Below are positions 9,080-17,367 of a stretch of 64,000 bases of DNA, piece after piece. The position numbers were made by a program, and so were the translations under genes. The notes beneath the pieces are model-generated. The model saw only the letters and a program-made list of their open reading frames with translations. It did no database searches and was not told the origin of the DNA. The DNA lies in assembly GCF_024171815.1 (NCBI RefSeq), contig NZ_JAMTCJ010000002.1:62001-126000 (forward strand), read 5' to 3'. How positions within the stretch are numbered: position 1 is the stretch's first letter; each line of letters starts with the position of its first letter. The stretch comes from Williamsia maris (GTDB lineage Bacteria; Actinomycetota; Actinomycetes; Mycobacteriales; Mycobacteriaceae).

Positions 9080-9169
9080 GGACCACCTCGTCGCCTGGCG
9101 CCGACCGGCGGCGCGAACCGAGATCATCATGCGCCCCACCGCCCGGCCCGCCCAACTAAACTGCGGGAC

Positions 9170-9787
9170 GTGGATCAGCACACCATCGGCGAGGACGAAT
9201 CCCCGGGCGACGTCATCGCGCGGGTGGTTCGTGAGGACATCCTGGCCGGCCGGTTGGCCGCGGGCGAACGGTTGGTCGAAGAGGCCATCGCCAAGCAGTT
9301 CGGTGTCTCCCGCGTGCCGGTGCGCGAGGCCCTCGGCCAACTCGAGGGCGAGGGATTCGTCACCATCGTGCGGTATCGCGGGGCGACGGTGTCGACGACG
9401 CTGCGCAAGGACAACCGCGAACTGCTCGAGGTGCGGCGCGGTCTCGAGGTCCTCGCGGCACAGCTCGCGGCCCACAACCGCGGGGGCTCGGTGTCCGCCG
9501 AGCTGGCGGCGATCGCGCAATCGACCTCGGGTCCCGTCGACGATCGATCGGTGGGACGTTCCTTCCATGATCTCGTCGCCGTCGCCTCCGGCAACGATCA
9601 GCTCCGCGAACTCCTGACGACAGTGAGTCGTCGGGTCGCATGGGGCCTGGGCGACGACCCGACCGCATCCCAGCACGACCACGCGGTACTGGCCGCGGCG
9701 ATCCTGCGCGGCGCCTCCGTGCAGGCCGGGTTCCTCATGGACGAGCACCTGCGCCGTGACGAGCACGGTTCCGACACCCCTGACTGA
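9170..9787 (+). CDS. GntR-family transcriptional regulator
   Basis: 205-residue regulator. The N-terminal winged helix shows the GntR signature (IARVVREDILAGRLAAGERL, AIAKQFGVSRVPVREAL, LEGEGFV), and an all-helical C-terminal ligand domain of FCD type follows (HDHAVLAAAILRG). Start GTG at 9170. It is divergent from the alcohol dehydrogenase and precedes the MFS gene; the GTATAC palindromes just downstream are likely its binding sites, so it probably controls the whole 7.1-13.4 kb locus. Confidence 0.85.
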   Translation: MDQHTIGEDESPGDVIARVVREDILAGRLAAGERLVEEAIAKQFGVSRVPVREALGQLEGEGFVTIVRYRGATVSTTLRKDNRELLEVRRGLEVLAAQLAAHNRGGSVSAELAAIAQSTSGPVDDRSVGRSFHDLVAVASGNDQLRELLTTVSRRVAWGLGDDPTASQHDHAVLAAAILRGASVQAGFLMDEHLRRDEHGSDTPD

Positions 9788-9790
9788 TTT

Positions 9791-9873
9791 CGTATACGAC
9801 TCGATTGATATATCAGGTCGTTAACGCAGTTGTTGCGCTCAGTAACGCCGTTGATACACTGTTTGTATACAAA
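9791..9873 (+). promoter_or_regulatory. Two GTATAC palindromes, candidate GntR operators before the MFS gene
   Basis: CGTATACG at 9791-9798 and the perfect 12-bp palindrome TTTGTATACAAA at 9862-9873 lie in the AT-richer 173-base gap between gntR and the MFS gene. GT-N-AC-centred palindromes are the usual operator shape for FadR/VanR-type GntR proteins. The binding protein is inferred from position. Confidence 0.6.
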
Positions 9874-9960
9874 TTACTCAGTCGCCCAGCACCTCCCGAC
9901 TGGCGATCCACCGGCTGACATCAGCTCTCCCGGTGCCACTTCGTCATCCGGAGAACTGCC

Positions 9961-11412
9961 ATGGCCATCAGCGCCCCACTCACCGAACCCACCACCCTCA
10001 CTCCTCCCGCCCCACCCGCCCAGGGTCTGACCGCGACGCTCGACAAGATCGGCTTCACCCGTGTGCAGGCGGCGGTCATCGCGCTGCTGATGGCCGGGCT
10101 CTTCTTCGACAGCCTCGAGCAGAACTCGACCGGCGCGATGGGGCCGCTCATCAAGGACTCCCTCGGGATCGGCAACGCCCAGCTGACGTTGATCAACACC
10201 GCGACGGTCATCGGCGGACTCGTCGGACGACTCATCGGCGGATACATCGCCGACCGCTGGGGGCGACGGATCGCACTGAGCCTCAACCTGCTGGTCTACA
10301 CGCTGGGTGGCCTGATCAGTGCGGTCGCCGTCAACTACGAGATGCTGTTGGCCAGCCGGTTCATCGTCGGCGTCGGCCTGGGCGGCGAGTTCACCGTCGG
10401 CTTGGCGATCCTCGCCGAGGTGGTGGCCACCCGGCATCGCGGTTCGCTGCTCGCGACGCTCAACATCTCGTCGGGCGGAATCGGCAACATCGCATCCTTC
10501 GGCTTCTTCCTGCTCGTGCTCGGTCCGTTGGGTGGAGTACTCGGTGGCGCCGACCACTCGTGGCGCTGGACCTACGTGATCCTGGCTCTCCCGGCGGTTC
10601 TCGTGGTCTTCTTCCGCCGCTACCTTCCCGAGTCGCCGCGGTTCCTGCTCTCCAAGGGACGTGTCGACGAGGCCAACCGCTCGCTGACCCGCCTCGCGTC
10701 CGGCTCCATCTCCGGGCTGCGCGACCCCGGTCCGACCAAGTCCTTCGTGACCGCCGAGGACGCACTCCCCCACGTGAAGACCTCGTACGCCGAGGTGTTC
10801 AAGGGCCGCAACCTCCGTCGCACCGCTGCGATCGGTGCCGCGTCGTGGATGTCCTTCGGCGCGCAGGTCACCCTGCTGTTCCTGATGCCCATCCTGCTGG
10901 TCTCCCGGGGCTACTCCCTGTCGGACTCCCTGCTGTTCACCATGATCATGAACATCGGCAGCCTGTTCGGGGCCTGCACGGCCTGCTACCTCGCCAGCCG
11001 GGTCCCCCGCCGGATCACCGTGATGTCGGCCGCCGTCCTGGGCTGCATCGCCGCCATCGCCTTCGCGGTCTTCGCCCAGAACGTGGTCCTGATCCTGGTG
11101 CTGGGAGCCATCTTCCAGTTCTTCACGATGCTGCTCAACACCATGCTCTCGGTCTGGACGCCCGAGCTGTTCCCCACGTCGATCCGCGCCATGGGCGCCT
11201 CGGTCGTCAACGGGATCGGCAACGTCGCCGGCGCCGTCATGCCCTTCGCCGCGCTGTTCTTCTTCAACATCGCCGGGGTCGCCGGGGTCTTCTTCATGAT
11301 CGCCGCGATGTACGGCCTGCTCGTGATCGCCGCCAAGTTCGGCCCGGAGACGTTCGGCAAATCGTTGGAGGCCACCAGCGAGACCCCGGTGACCATGCCC
11401 ATTGCCGCCTGA
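9961..11412 (+). CDS. MFS transporter, sugar/aromatic-acid-porter type
   Basis: 483-residue major facilitator with twelve predicted helices. Signature loops: GGYIADRWGRRIA between helices 2 and 3, and RFIVGVGLGGEF in helix 4; YLPESPRFLLSKGR after helix 6 places it in the sugar/metabolite-porter group that imports organic acids or sugars. GGAGAA lies 7 bases before the ATG. First gene after the putative operators, followed at 51 bases by a binding-protein-like gene. Confidence 0.85.
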   Translation: MAISAPLTEPTTLTPPAPPAQGLTATLDKIGFTRVQAAVIALLMAGLFFDSLEQNSTGAMGPLIKDSLGIGNAQLTLINTATVIGGLVGRLIGGYIADRWGRRIALSLNLLVYTLGGLISAVAVNYEMLLASRFIVGVGLGGEFTVGLAILAEVVATRHRGSLLATLNISSGGIGNIASFGFFLLVLGPLGGVLGGADHSWRWTYVILALPAVLVVFFRRYLPESPRFLLSKGRVDEANRSLTRLASGSISGLRDPGPTKSFVTAEDALPHVKTSYAEVFKGRNLRRTAAIGAASWMSFGAQVTLLFLMPILLVSRGYSLSDSLLFTMIMNIGSLFGACTACYLASRVPRRITVMSAAVLGCIAAIAFAVFAQNVVLILVLGAIFQFFTMLLNTMLSVWTPELFPTSIRAMGASVVNGIGNVAGAVMPFAALFFFNIAGVAGVFFMIAAMYGLLVIAAKFGPETFGKSLEATSETPVTMPIAA

Positions 11413-11463
11413 ACCCTGCTGTCTCACATATCAGTTCGACCCACCACAGAAAGTTGTATCGCA

Positions 11464-12381
11464 ATGTCACACCTCGCCATCTCCGCCACCGCACACGGGC
11501 TCAACTACCTGCCCGAGTACTACGCGGACCACGCCGGTCTCTTCGCCGACCGCGACCTCACGGTGCACGCGAAGGCCTGCGACCCGTGGACCGGGGTACT
11601 CGACGACCTGGCCGACGGATCGGCCGACGTCGCACTCGGCGGACTCTGGGTCCCCGGGATGTACCACGGCACGCCCCGTGAACTCACCGTCTTCGCCCAG
11701 CTCAACCACCAGTTCCCCAAGGCGCTGGTCACCCGCACCGAGCAGTTCGGCGAATTCGAATGGTCATCGCTGACCGGGACCACGGTCCTGGCCCCCGGCA
11801 TCGGCGGCAGCGCTCCGTATGCCATCACCGCCGGGATGATGCGCGAGGCCGGTGTCGATTCGTCGCGCACCACGTTCCTGCGTGACCTGTCCACCCCGAT
11901 GTTCGTCGAGCTGTTCGAGGCCGGCTTGGGTGACGCGATCATCCTCGACATCACCACGGCACAGTCGATGCACGACCGCGGTACCGGGCACATCGCGGTC
12001 GAGTACGCCGAGGTCGGCGGGCTCGGGCCCAACAGCGTGTACTACTGCCGCACAGATCGATTCGACGAACTCAGTGAGCGTCTCGTCGCCTTCACCTCGG
12101 CGCTGAGCGACGGCATGGCCGCGGTCCGGCAGGCGCCGGTCTCCGAACTGGAGCCGCTGCTGGCCGAGCACTGGCCGTCCATGCCGCTCGCGACGCTGTC
12201 GGCGTCGTGCGCTCGGATCCAGGCCTCGCGCACCTGGGACACCGTCCGCATCGACGGCCCCGCCACCGATCGGTGGATGCGCATCCTCGCCGAGGAGGGC
12301 ATGGTGCGTCAGGCACCGGCCTTCGCAGACCTGGTGGACACCCGGATCGTCGACGCGGCCGAGCTGGTTGCGGTCGGCTGA
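11464..12381 (+). CDS. THI5/NMT1-like substrate-binding-fold protein without signal peptide
   Basis: 305 residues with the periplasmic-binding fold of the NMT1/THI5/SsuA group: LNYLPEYYADHAGLFADRDL at the N-terminus, then DLADGSADVALGGLW, and a hinge-like second lobe. ABC binding proteins of this group normally carry a lipoprotein signal; this one begins MSHLAISATAHG with none, so it is predicted cytosolic. It could be a ligand sensor or an enzyme-like THI5 relative. Followed after 5 bases by the ornithine-cyclodeaminase-like gene, no ABC permease nearby. Confidence 0.7.
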   Translation: MSHLAISATAHGLNYLPEYYADHAGLFADRDLTVHAKACDPWTGVLDDLADGSADVALGGLWVPGMYHGTPRELTVFAQLNHQFPKALVTRTEQFGEFEWSSLTGTTVLAPGIGGSAPYAITAGMMREAGVDSSRTTFLRDLSTPMFVELFEAGLGDAIILDITTAQSMHDRGTGHIAVEYAEVGGLGPNSVYYCRTDRFDELSERLVAFTSALSDGMAAVRQAPVSELEPLLAEHWPSMPLATLSASCARIQASRTWDTVRIDGPATDRWMRILAEEGMVRQAPAFADLVDTRIVDAAELVAVG

Positions 12382-12386
12382 CTCCG

Positions 12387-13370
12387 ATGACCCTGGTGTT
12401 GCGGCACTCCCACGTGGCCGCCCTGCTCGACCGTGTCGCAGTCCGCGACGCGGTCGAGCAGGCCCATGCCGACCTGAGTACCGGTGCCGCCCAGAATCCC
12501 CGCCCGATCTCCATGCACGCACCCGCGGACGGGGCGGTGATCGGGATGGCGGCCGAGCTGCGAACCGCAGAACTCGTTGCGGTGAAGGTCCTTTCCGATC
12601 TGCCCGGTAACCCGGCCCACGGTCGACCACGGCAGCGGTCGACGATCGTGGTCACCTCGACGGTCACCGGCGAATGCGTGGCCCTGATTGACGGACGGGC
12701 GATCACCGCCATGCGAACCGCCGCAACCAGTGCCGTCGCGACCAGACATCTTGCTCGGGCCGAGGCATCGACGCTCGGGTTCGTCGGTGCCGGCAATCTC
12801 GCGGTCGAACACGCGCGCTCCATCTCACTCGTCCGTCCCATCGACCGCCTCGTGGTCTGGTCTCGGTCGGCCTCGACGGTCGATGCGTTCCGCGAGAAGG
12901 TCGCGGACATGGCGATCCCCGTCGTGGCGGCCGAGTCGGTCGATCACGTTGCCGCTCAGGCGGACATCCTCTGCACCCTCACGCCGTCGGTGACACCGAT
13001 CCTGCTCGGTGAGTCGCTCCGGCCGGGGACGCACGTCAACGCGGTGGGGGCCGCACCCCGACCCGACGAACGCGAGGTGGACGGCCACGCGATGGCCCGA
13101 TCCCGGGTCGTCGTGGACAGCCGGGCCACCGCGCTGGCGAAGTCGGGCGACGCGCTTATGGCCATCGCCGAGGGCGCGATCACCGAAGCCGACATCGCCA
13201 TCGAGCTCGGCGACGTCATCGCCGGAAGGACCGTCGGCCGCCGCGCGGACGACGAGATCACCCTGTTCGACTCCACCGGGATCGGACTCCAGGACCTCGC
13301 CGCCGCGGCGCTGGTGATCGGGTGGGCGCGTGCCGCCGGCGTCGGCACCGACATCGACATGTCCGCCTGA
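12387..13370 (+). CDS. Ornithine cyclodeaminase/mu-crystallin family protein
   Basis: 327-residue NAD(P)-dependent enzyme of the OCD/mu-crystallin family (ornithine cyclodeaminase, alanine dehydrogenase-like or ketimine reductase). Seen: the family core RSTIVVTSTVTGECVALIDG, MRTAATSAVATRHLA, the Rossmann motif LGFVGAGNLA, and GTHVNAVGA. ATG at 12387, 5 bases after the previous stop. With the THI5-like protein, MFS importer and alcohol dehydrogenase it suggests use of a nitrogen-containing compound; the substrate cannot be read from sequence. Confidence 0.85.
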   Translation: MTLVLRHSHVAALLDRVAVRDAVEQAHADLSTGAAQNPRPISMHAPADGAVIGMAAELRTAELVAVKVLSDLPGNPAHGRPRQRSTIVVTSTVTGECVALIDGRAITAMRTAATSAVATRHLARAEASTLGFVGAGNLAVEHARSISLVRPIDRLVVWSRSASTVDAFREKVADMAIPVVAAESVDHVAAQADILCTLTPSVTPILLGESLRPGTHVNAVGAAPRPDEREVDGHAMARSRVVVDSRATALAKSGDALMAIAEGAITEADIAIELGDVIAGRTVGRRADDEITLFDSTGIGLQDLAAAALVIGWARAAGVGTDIDMSA

Positions 13371-13380
13371 TCGGCGCCGA

Positions 13381-14835
13381 CTACACGGGTTCGAGTACGT
13401 CCTGGCGGTCGTGCGTGGCGAGTTTCGGCGACGACACCACCATGCCGGCGAACGCCGCGAGGGTCGCGGCGACCGCGCAGATGGTGAACAGGATCTGGTA
13501 TCCACCCAGCGACGGCAACGCCGCCCCACCGACCGTGACGGTCACCGCGGCCAGCAGGCTGCCGCCGACCGCGCTGGCCAGCGTGCTGCCCAACGACCGT
13601 GCGAGGGTGTTGATCCCGTTCGCGGCCGCGAGGTCGGCCGCCGGCGTGTGCACGTTGATCAGCGACGGCAGCGATGCGTAGGCGATGCCGGTACCGGCGC
13701 CGACGATCGTGCTGCCCAGGATGATCTGCCACAGCGAATCGGTGAGGATGATGCGCACGATGAGGCCGGCGGCGATGATCAATCCGCCGACGAACAGCAC
13801 CCGACCGGGCCCCCAGGCCTTCATCAGCCGAGCGGCGACCGGCGCCAACACGAGCATCAGCACGCCGCTGGGCATCAGGCACAGACCGGCGACGAGCACC
13901 GACGATCCGAACCCGTATCCGGTGGCCTCGGGGGCCTGCACGTAGTTCGCGGTGCCCACGAAACTCGCGAACAGAGCGAAGCCGACGAAGATCGAGGCCA
14001 CGTTGGTGATGGCGACCGGCGGGTTGGACAGCGCGCGCATGTCGACGAGCGGGTCGGGCGAACGCTTCTCGACGACGACCAGCAACGCCAACAGCACCAC
14101 CGAGGCGACCAGCAGACCGATCGTCGCGAACGAGCCCCACCCCCAGGACGACCCCTGCGACAGCGGGAGGACCAGGCAGACGAGTCCGCCGACGAGCAGG
14201 ATGATCCCGGGGAAGTCGATCGCACCGGGACGCGCACCACGCGGGTTGCCGACGACCGTCAGCACCAGCACGATGCTGGCCAGCGCTCCGACCGCGCCGA
14301 TCCAGTACAGCGCGTGGTAGTCGAAGTGCTCGGCGACAATGCCCGCGAGCGGGAGTCCGAGTGCACCTCCGACACCCAGCATCGCGCTGACCAGCGCGAC
14401 AGCCGAGCCCTTGCGCTGCTCGGGCAGCACCGCCGACAACAGCGAGATGCCGAGCGGGATCGCGGCGCTGGACAGGCCGGTGATCGCGCGGCCCAGGATC
14501 ATGATCCGGATGTCGTCGGTCAGGGCGTCGATCACCGAACCGACCAGCAGTGCACCGAGGGCGACGACCAGCATCAGGCGCCGTCCGTACATGTCGGCCA
14601 GCCGGCCGATGACAGGAACCGCGGCCGCACCGACCAGCAGCGTCGACGTCAGCAACCACTGCGCCTCGGTGGTCGACGCCCCGATGTCGCGGGAGATCAG
14701 CGGCAGCACCGGCAGCACCAGCGTCTGGGCCAGCGCCGCCATCAGGGCCCCCAGCCCGATGGCGATGATCTCCAGGTTCGCGCGCCAGCCCGACTCGGCG
14801 GCCACGCCGTCCTGCACCCCTGTTGTGTTGGTCAT
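13381..14835 (-). CDS. DHA2-type MFS multidrug efflux pump
   Basis: 484 residues, about fourteen membrane helices, as in EmrB/QacA proton-antiport drug exporters. Motif A is GRLADMYGRRLML after helix 2, and motif C-like glycine patterns occur in helix 5 (LGVGGALGLPLAG). Its ATG faces a TetR gene across 70 bases with an AAACG-CA-CGTTT palindrome between them, so it is likely repressed by that TetR and induced by a drug or metabolite. Confidence 0.85.
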   Translation of the reverse strand: MTNTTGVQDGVAAESGWRANLEIIAIGLGALMAALAQTLVLPVLPLISRDIGASTTEAQWLLTSTLLVGAAAVPVIGRLADMYGRRLMLVVALGALLVGSVIDALTDDIRIMILGRAITGLSSAAIPLGISLLSAVLPEQRKGSAVALVSAMLGVGGALGLPLAGIVAEHFDYHALYWIGAVGALASIVLVLTVVGNPRGARPGAIDFPGIILLVGGLVCLVLPLSQGSSWGWGSFATIGLLVASVVLLALLVVVEKRSPDPLVDMRALSNPPVAITNVASIFVGFALFASFVGTANYVQAPEATGYGFGSSVLVAGLCLMPSGVLMLVLAPVAARLMKAWGPGRVLFVGGLIIAAGLIVRIILTDSLWQIILGSTIVGAGTGIAYASLPSLINVHTPAADLAAANGINTLARSLGSTLASAVGGSLLAAVTVTVGGAALPSLGGYQILFTICAVAATLAAFAGMVVSSPKLATHDRQDVLEPV

Positions 14836-14854
14836 CCCGCCACTCCCTCGCTAA

Positions 14855-14870
14855 GCAAACGCACGTTTAC
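14855..14870. promoter_or_regulatory. TetR-type operator between DHA2 pump and TetR gene
   Basis: GCAAACGCACGTTTAC at 14855-14870 is symmetric at all but its second base pair. A further CGTTTAC half-site lies at the start of the tetR frame (about 14909). Position between divergent genes suggests shared autorepression. Confidence 0.6.
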
Positions 14871-14905
14871 ACATGAGGCTAGGCGCGTGTGGCATTCTGG
14901 TCAAC

Positions 14906-15541
14906 ATGCGTTTACATGAGCCTGCCGCGCCGACACCCGGTGAACCGGCCGGCCGTGAGCGCAACGCCGACGCCACCCGGGCCGACCTGCTCCGGGCGGC
15001 GAAGCGACGGTTCACCGTCTTCGGGTACGAGCGGACCACGGTGCGCGAGATCGCGGCCGACGCCGGCGCGAACGTCTCACTGATCAACCGCTACTTCGGC
15101 TCCAAGGACGGACTACTGGCCGCGGTGCTGGCCGAGACGGCGCACGTGTTCGACGGCCGACCCACCGACGGCGCCGCCCGGCCCGAGACCGTCATCGACG
15201 ATCTGCTCGCGGGCCTGCACCCGGACGCCTGGCCGGAGTTCGGGCACGAGAACCCACTGCTGTTGCTCGTCCGCGACGCGGCCGGCGACGCGGCCACCGC
15301 GGATTTGCGACGACGCACGCTCACCGCGGTCGTCAACCGTTTCGCCGCCGACATCGAGGGCGACGCCGTCGACGCCGACGAGGCCCGACTGCGCGGTGCG
15401 TTGCTGTTCGCGTTGATGACCGGAGTCGTGTCCCTGCATTCAGCGTTGCCGGACAACGTCTTCGGCGACACCGACTCACCGATGCTGCGGCGTCTGCTGA
15501 CGGAGATCGCGGCGGCGATCGTCGCCGAGGGCCGCGAGTAG
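14906..15541 (+). CDS. TetR-family regulator of the divergent efflux pump
   Basis: 211 residues. Classic TetR helix-turn-helix: RADLLRAAKRRFTVFGYERT, then VREIAADAGANVSLINRYFG. The C-terminal half is a helical ligand domain. ATG at 14906 is chosen; an ATG 11 codons earlier falls in the operator/promoter zone. Divergent from the DHA2 pump; ligand unknown. Confidence 0.85.
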   Translation: MRLHEPAAPTPGEPAGRERNADATRADLLRAAKRRFTVFGYERTTVREIAADAGANVSLINRYFGSKDGLLAAVLAETAHVFDGRPTDGAARPETVIDDLLAGLHPDAWPEFGHENPLLLLVRDAAGDAATADLRRRTLTAVVNRFAADIEGDAVDADEARLRGALLFALMTGVVSLHSALPDNVFGDTDSPMLRRLLTEIAAAIVAEGRE

Positions 15542-15550
15542 GTCCAAATA

Positions 15551-15610
15551 CGCGGCACTTGTGTCCACACGCGGCACCTGCAGCTGCCGCGGACGAGAAC
15601 AACTGCCGCG
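15551..15610. repeat. Paired-orientation short repeat array, 19-bp period (hairpin-forming)
   Basis: CGCGGCA occurs at 15551 and 15570 (19 bp apart), and its reverse complement TGCCGCG at 15585 and 15604 (also 19 bp apart). Two forward and two reverse units can fold into a hairpin just past the stop of the upstream tetR, so a terminator role is likely. The architecture resembles the arrays at 40394 and 57735. Confidence 0.65.
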
Positions 15611-15636
15611 GATCGCCTCAGACGCGTGGGGTGCCG

Positions 15637-15672
15637 GTAACACCTGTTACGATTTCTCGTAACAACTGTTAC
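15637..15672. promoter_or_regulatory. Two GTAAC-N4-GTTAC operators upstream of TetR
   Basis: GTAACACCTGTTAC (15637-15650) and GTAACAACTGTTAC (15659-15672) are 14-bp palindromes repeated with a 22-bp centre spacing, two helical turns, so two dimers would bind one face of the DNA. They end 26 bases before the ATG of the next tetR, which argues for autoregulation. Confidence 0.75.
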
Positions 15673-15698
15673 GAACGTGTACGCGGAGGTGGACGACC

Positions 15699-16289
15699 AT
15701 GACTGCCGATGCCGCGCGCCACCGCGTATCCCGCGCGGTGTGGGACACGGTCGCGGAGCTGGGGATCGAGGCCACGACCGTCCGCGCGGTCGCGGCACGC
15801 GCGGACTGCACCACCGGCCTGATCATGCACCGCTTCGGGTCGAGGTCGGCGATGCTGGTCCACGCACGCCAGACCCTGTTCGACCGCACCGCGACACGCG
15901 CCGACGGCGTCGACGCCGGTGAACCCGCGGCGAAGCGCCTCCTCGCCGTCGCCTGCACCGTGCTGCCGCTCGACGACGTGCGGATGGTGGAGGCCCGCAT
16001 CTTCACCGGCTTCGCGGCGGCGTCCATCGCCGACGCCGAGCTGCGCGAGCTGCACGTGCACAACACGCGGCAGTGGTTGGAGCGCATCACCGGACTCGTC
16101 GCCGATCTCGGTTCGCACGTCACCGATGTCGAGGCCACCGAGTGGGCGCAGGAGATCGTCGCCACGATGGAGGGCATCGCGGTCCTGGCGGTTCTCGACA
16201 GTCCGACGTATCCGGCCGCGGCACAGGAACGGTTGGCGCGCCGCACGATCGCAGACGTGGTCGAGCGAATCAGAGGGGCGACGGCGTGA
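15699..16289 (+). CDS. TetR-family regulator (autoregulated, three-gene operon)
   Basis: 196 residues; the HTH is VSRAVWDTVAELGIEATTVR followed by AVAARADCTTGLIMHRFGS. The C-terminal domain begins near residue 65. Its stop overlaps the GTG of the next membrane-protein gene, forming a likely operon with that gene and the GNAT gene. Two strong palindromes sit directly upstream. Confidence 0.85.
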   Translation: MTADAARHRVSRAVWDTVAELGIEATTVRAVAARADCTTGLIMHRFGSRSAMLVHARQTLFDRTATRADGVDAGEPAAKRLLAVACTVLPLDDVRMVEARIFTGFAAASIADAELRELHVHNTRQWLERITGLVADLGSHVTDVEATEWAQEIVATMEGIAVLAVLDSPTYPAAAQERLARRTIADVVERIRGATA

Positions 16290-17008
16290 TCGACCCCGGA
16301 TACGCGCTGCTCGGCGCAGCTCTGTCGATGATGGGCAGTTCCTGGTACGCCGTACTCACCCTGCGTGGTGTCGTGCGACCCAACCGGGTCACGTGGTTTC
16401 TGTGGGCGGCAGCGCCCGGCATCGCGTTCGGGGCGCAGATCGGTGACGGCGTCGGACTGCCCGCGGTCACCACACTCGCGGTCGGTCTGGGGCCGTTCCT
16501 GATCCTCTGCGCGTCGTTCGTCAATCGCTCGAGTTACTGGCGGGTCAGCGGATTCGACCGGTCATGCGGCGCGGTGGCCGCCGTCGCACTGGTGGCGTGG
16601 CTGGCCCTCGACGATCCAGTTCTGGCCGTCCTCACCGCAGTGGTCGCCGACGCGATCGGCGGTGTCCCCACCATCGTCAAGGCGTGGCGACGACCGGACA
16701 CCGAACGCCCCGTGGTCTACCTGCTCGCCGCCGCGAACGGCTCGCTCGCGCTGCTGAGCCTGTCCACCTACGACGTCACCACCGTCGCGTTCCCGGTCTA
16801 TCTGATCCTTCTCGGGCTCACCATGTGCGCCCTCGTGTCGCGACGCGGGCGCCGACCGCGCGCGGACCACTCCCCTACTCCGACAGAACGGATCGACGAT
16901 GAACACCGTCCACCACGCGCCGCTCGCCCAGGTCGACCAGCACACCCTCTACCGCATCATGGCGCTGCGGGTCGCGGTGTTCGTCCACGAGCAGCGGATC
17001 ATCGATGA
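16286..17008 (+). CDS. Hypothetical polytopic membrane protein
   Basis: 240 residues, six or seven hydrophobic segments (first YALLGAALSMMGSSWYAVLTL, others around GPFLILCASFV, VAAVALVAWLAL, AVVADAIGG, VYLILLGLTMCALV), then a basic Arg/Pro-rich tail. I do not recognise the family with certainty; the loop WRRPDTERPVVY and the paired-helix layout are conserved-looking. GTG start overlaps the tetR stop (GTGA). Unusually, its last 110 bases overlap the start of the acetyltransferase gene in another frame, so the tail may be dispensable or the reading frame may be disrupted near its 3' end. Confidence 0.65.
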   Translation: MIDPGYALLGAALSMMGSSWYAVLTLRGVVRPNRVTWFLWAAAPGIAFGAQIGDGVGLPAVTTLAVGLGPFLILCASFVNRSSYWRVSGFDRSCGAVAAVALVAWLALDDPVLAVLTAVVADAIGGVPTIVKAWRRPDTERPVVYLLAAANGSLALLSLSTYDVTTVAFPVYLILLGLTMCALVSRRGRRPRADHSPTPTERIDDEHRPPRAARPGRPAHPLPHHGAAGRGVRPRAADHR

Positions 17009-17333
17009 GATCGAACTCGACGGCGCGGACCTGGCGCCGACGACGGACCTGTTCTGGATGCAGGACGCGAACGGTGAGGTGACCGCCACTCTGCGCGTGC
17101 TCGTCGACGACGCGGTCCACATCGGACGGGTGGCGACGGCCGTGCACGCGCGGGGCCGCGGCCAGGCCGGACAACTCATCACCGCCGCACTGCAGGCGTA
17201 CCCGGGCGCCGTCGAGATCTCCGCGCAGGCGCACCTCGAGGAGTGGTACGGCCGCTTCGGCTTCGTCCGGGCAGGCGAGAACTATCTCGACGCCGGGATC
17301 CCGCACGTACGAATGCTTCTCGCACCCCGGTAG
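16899..17333 (+). CDS. GNAT N-acetyltransferase, ElaA-like
   Basis: 144 residues. ElaA-type GNAT features: LYRIMALRVAVFVHEQ near the N-terminus, the beta-4/acetyl-CoA loop region GRVATAVHARGRGQAGQLI (R/Q-x-x-G-x-G/A-like), and the C-terminal WYGRFGFVRAGENYLDAGIP. It transfers an acetyl group from acetyl-CoA to an unknown amine. Last gene of the TetR operon, overlapping the membrane protein gene by 110 bases. Confidence 0.8.
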   Translation: MNTVHHAPLAQVDQHTLYRIMALRVAVFVHEQRIIDEIELDGADLAPTTDLFWMQDANGEVTATLRVLVDDAVHIGRVATAVHARGRGQAGQLITAALQAYPGAVEISAQAHLEEWYGRFGFVRAGENYLDAGIPHVRMLLAPR

Positions 17334-17367
17334 GCCGGTCGACGCCGCGTACCGGGGAATCGCGAGA

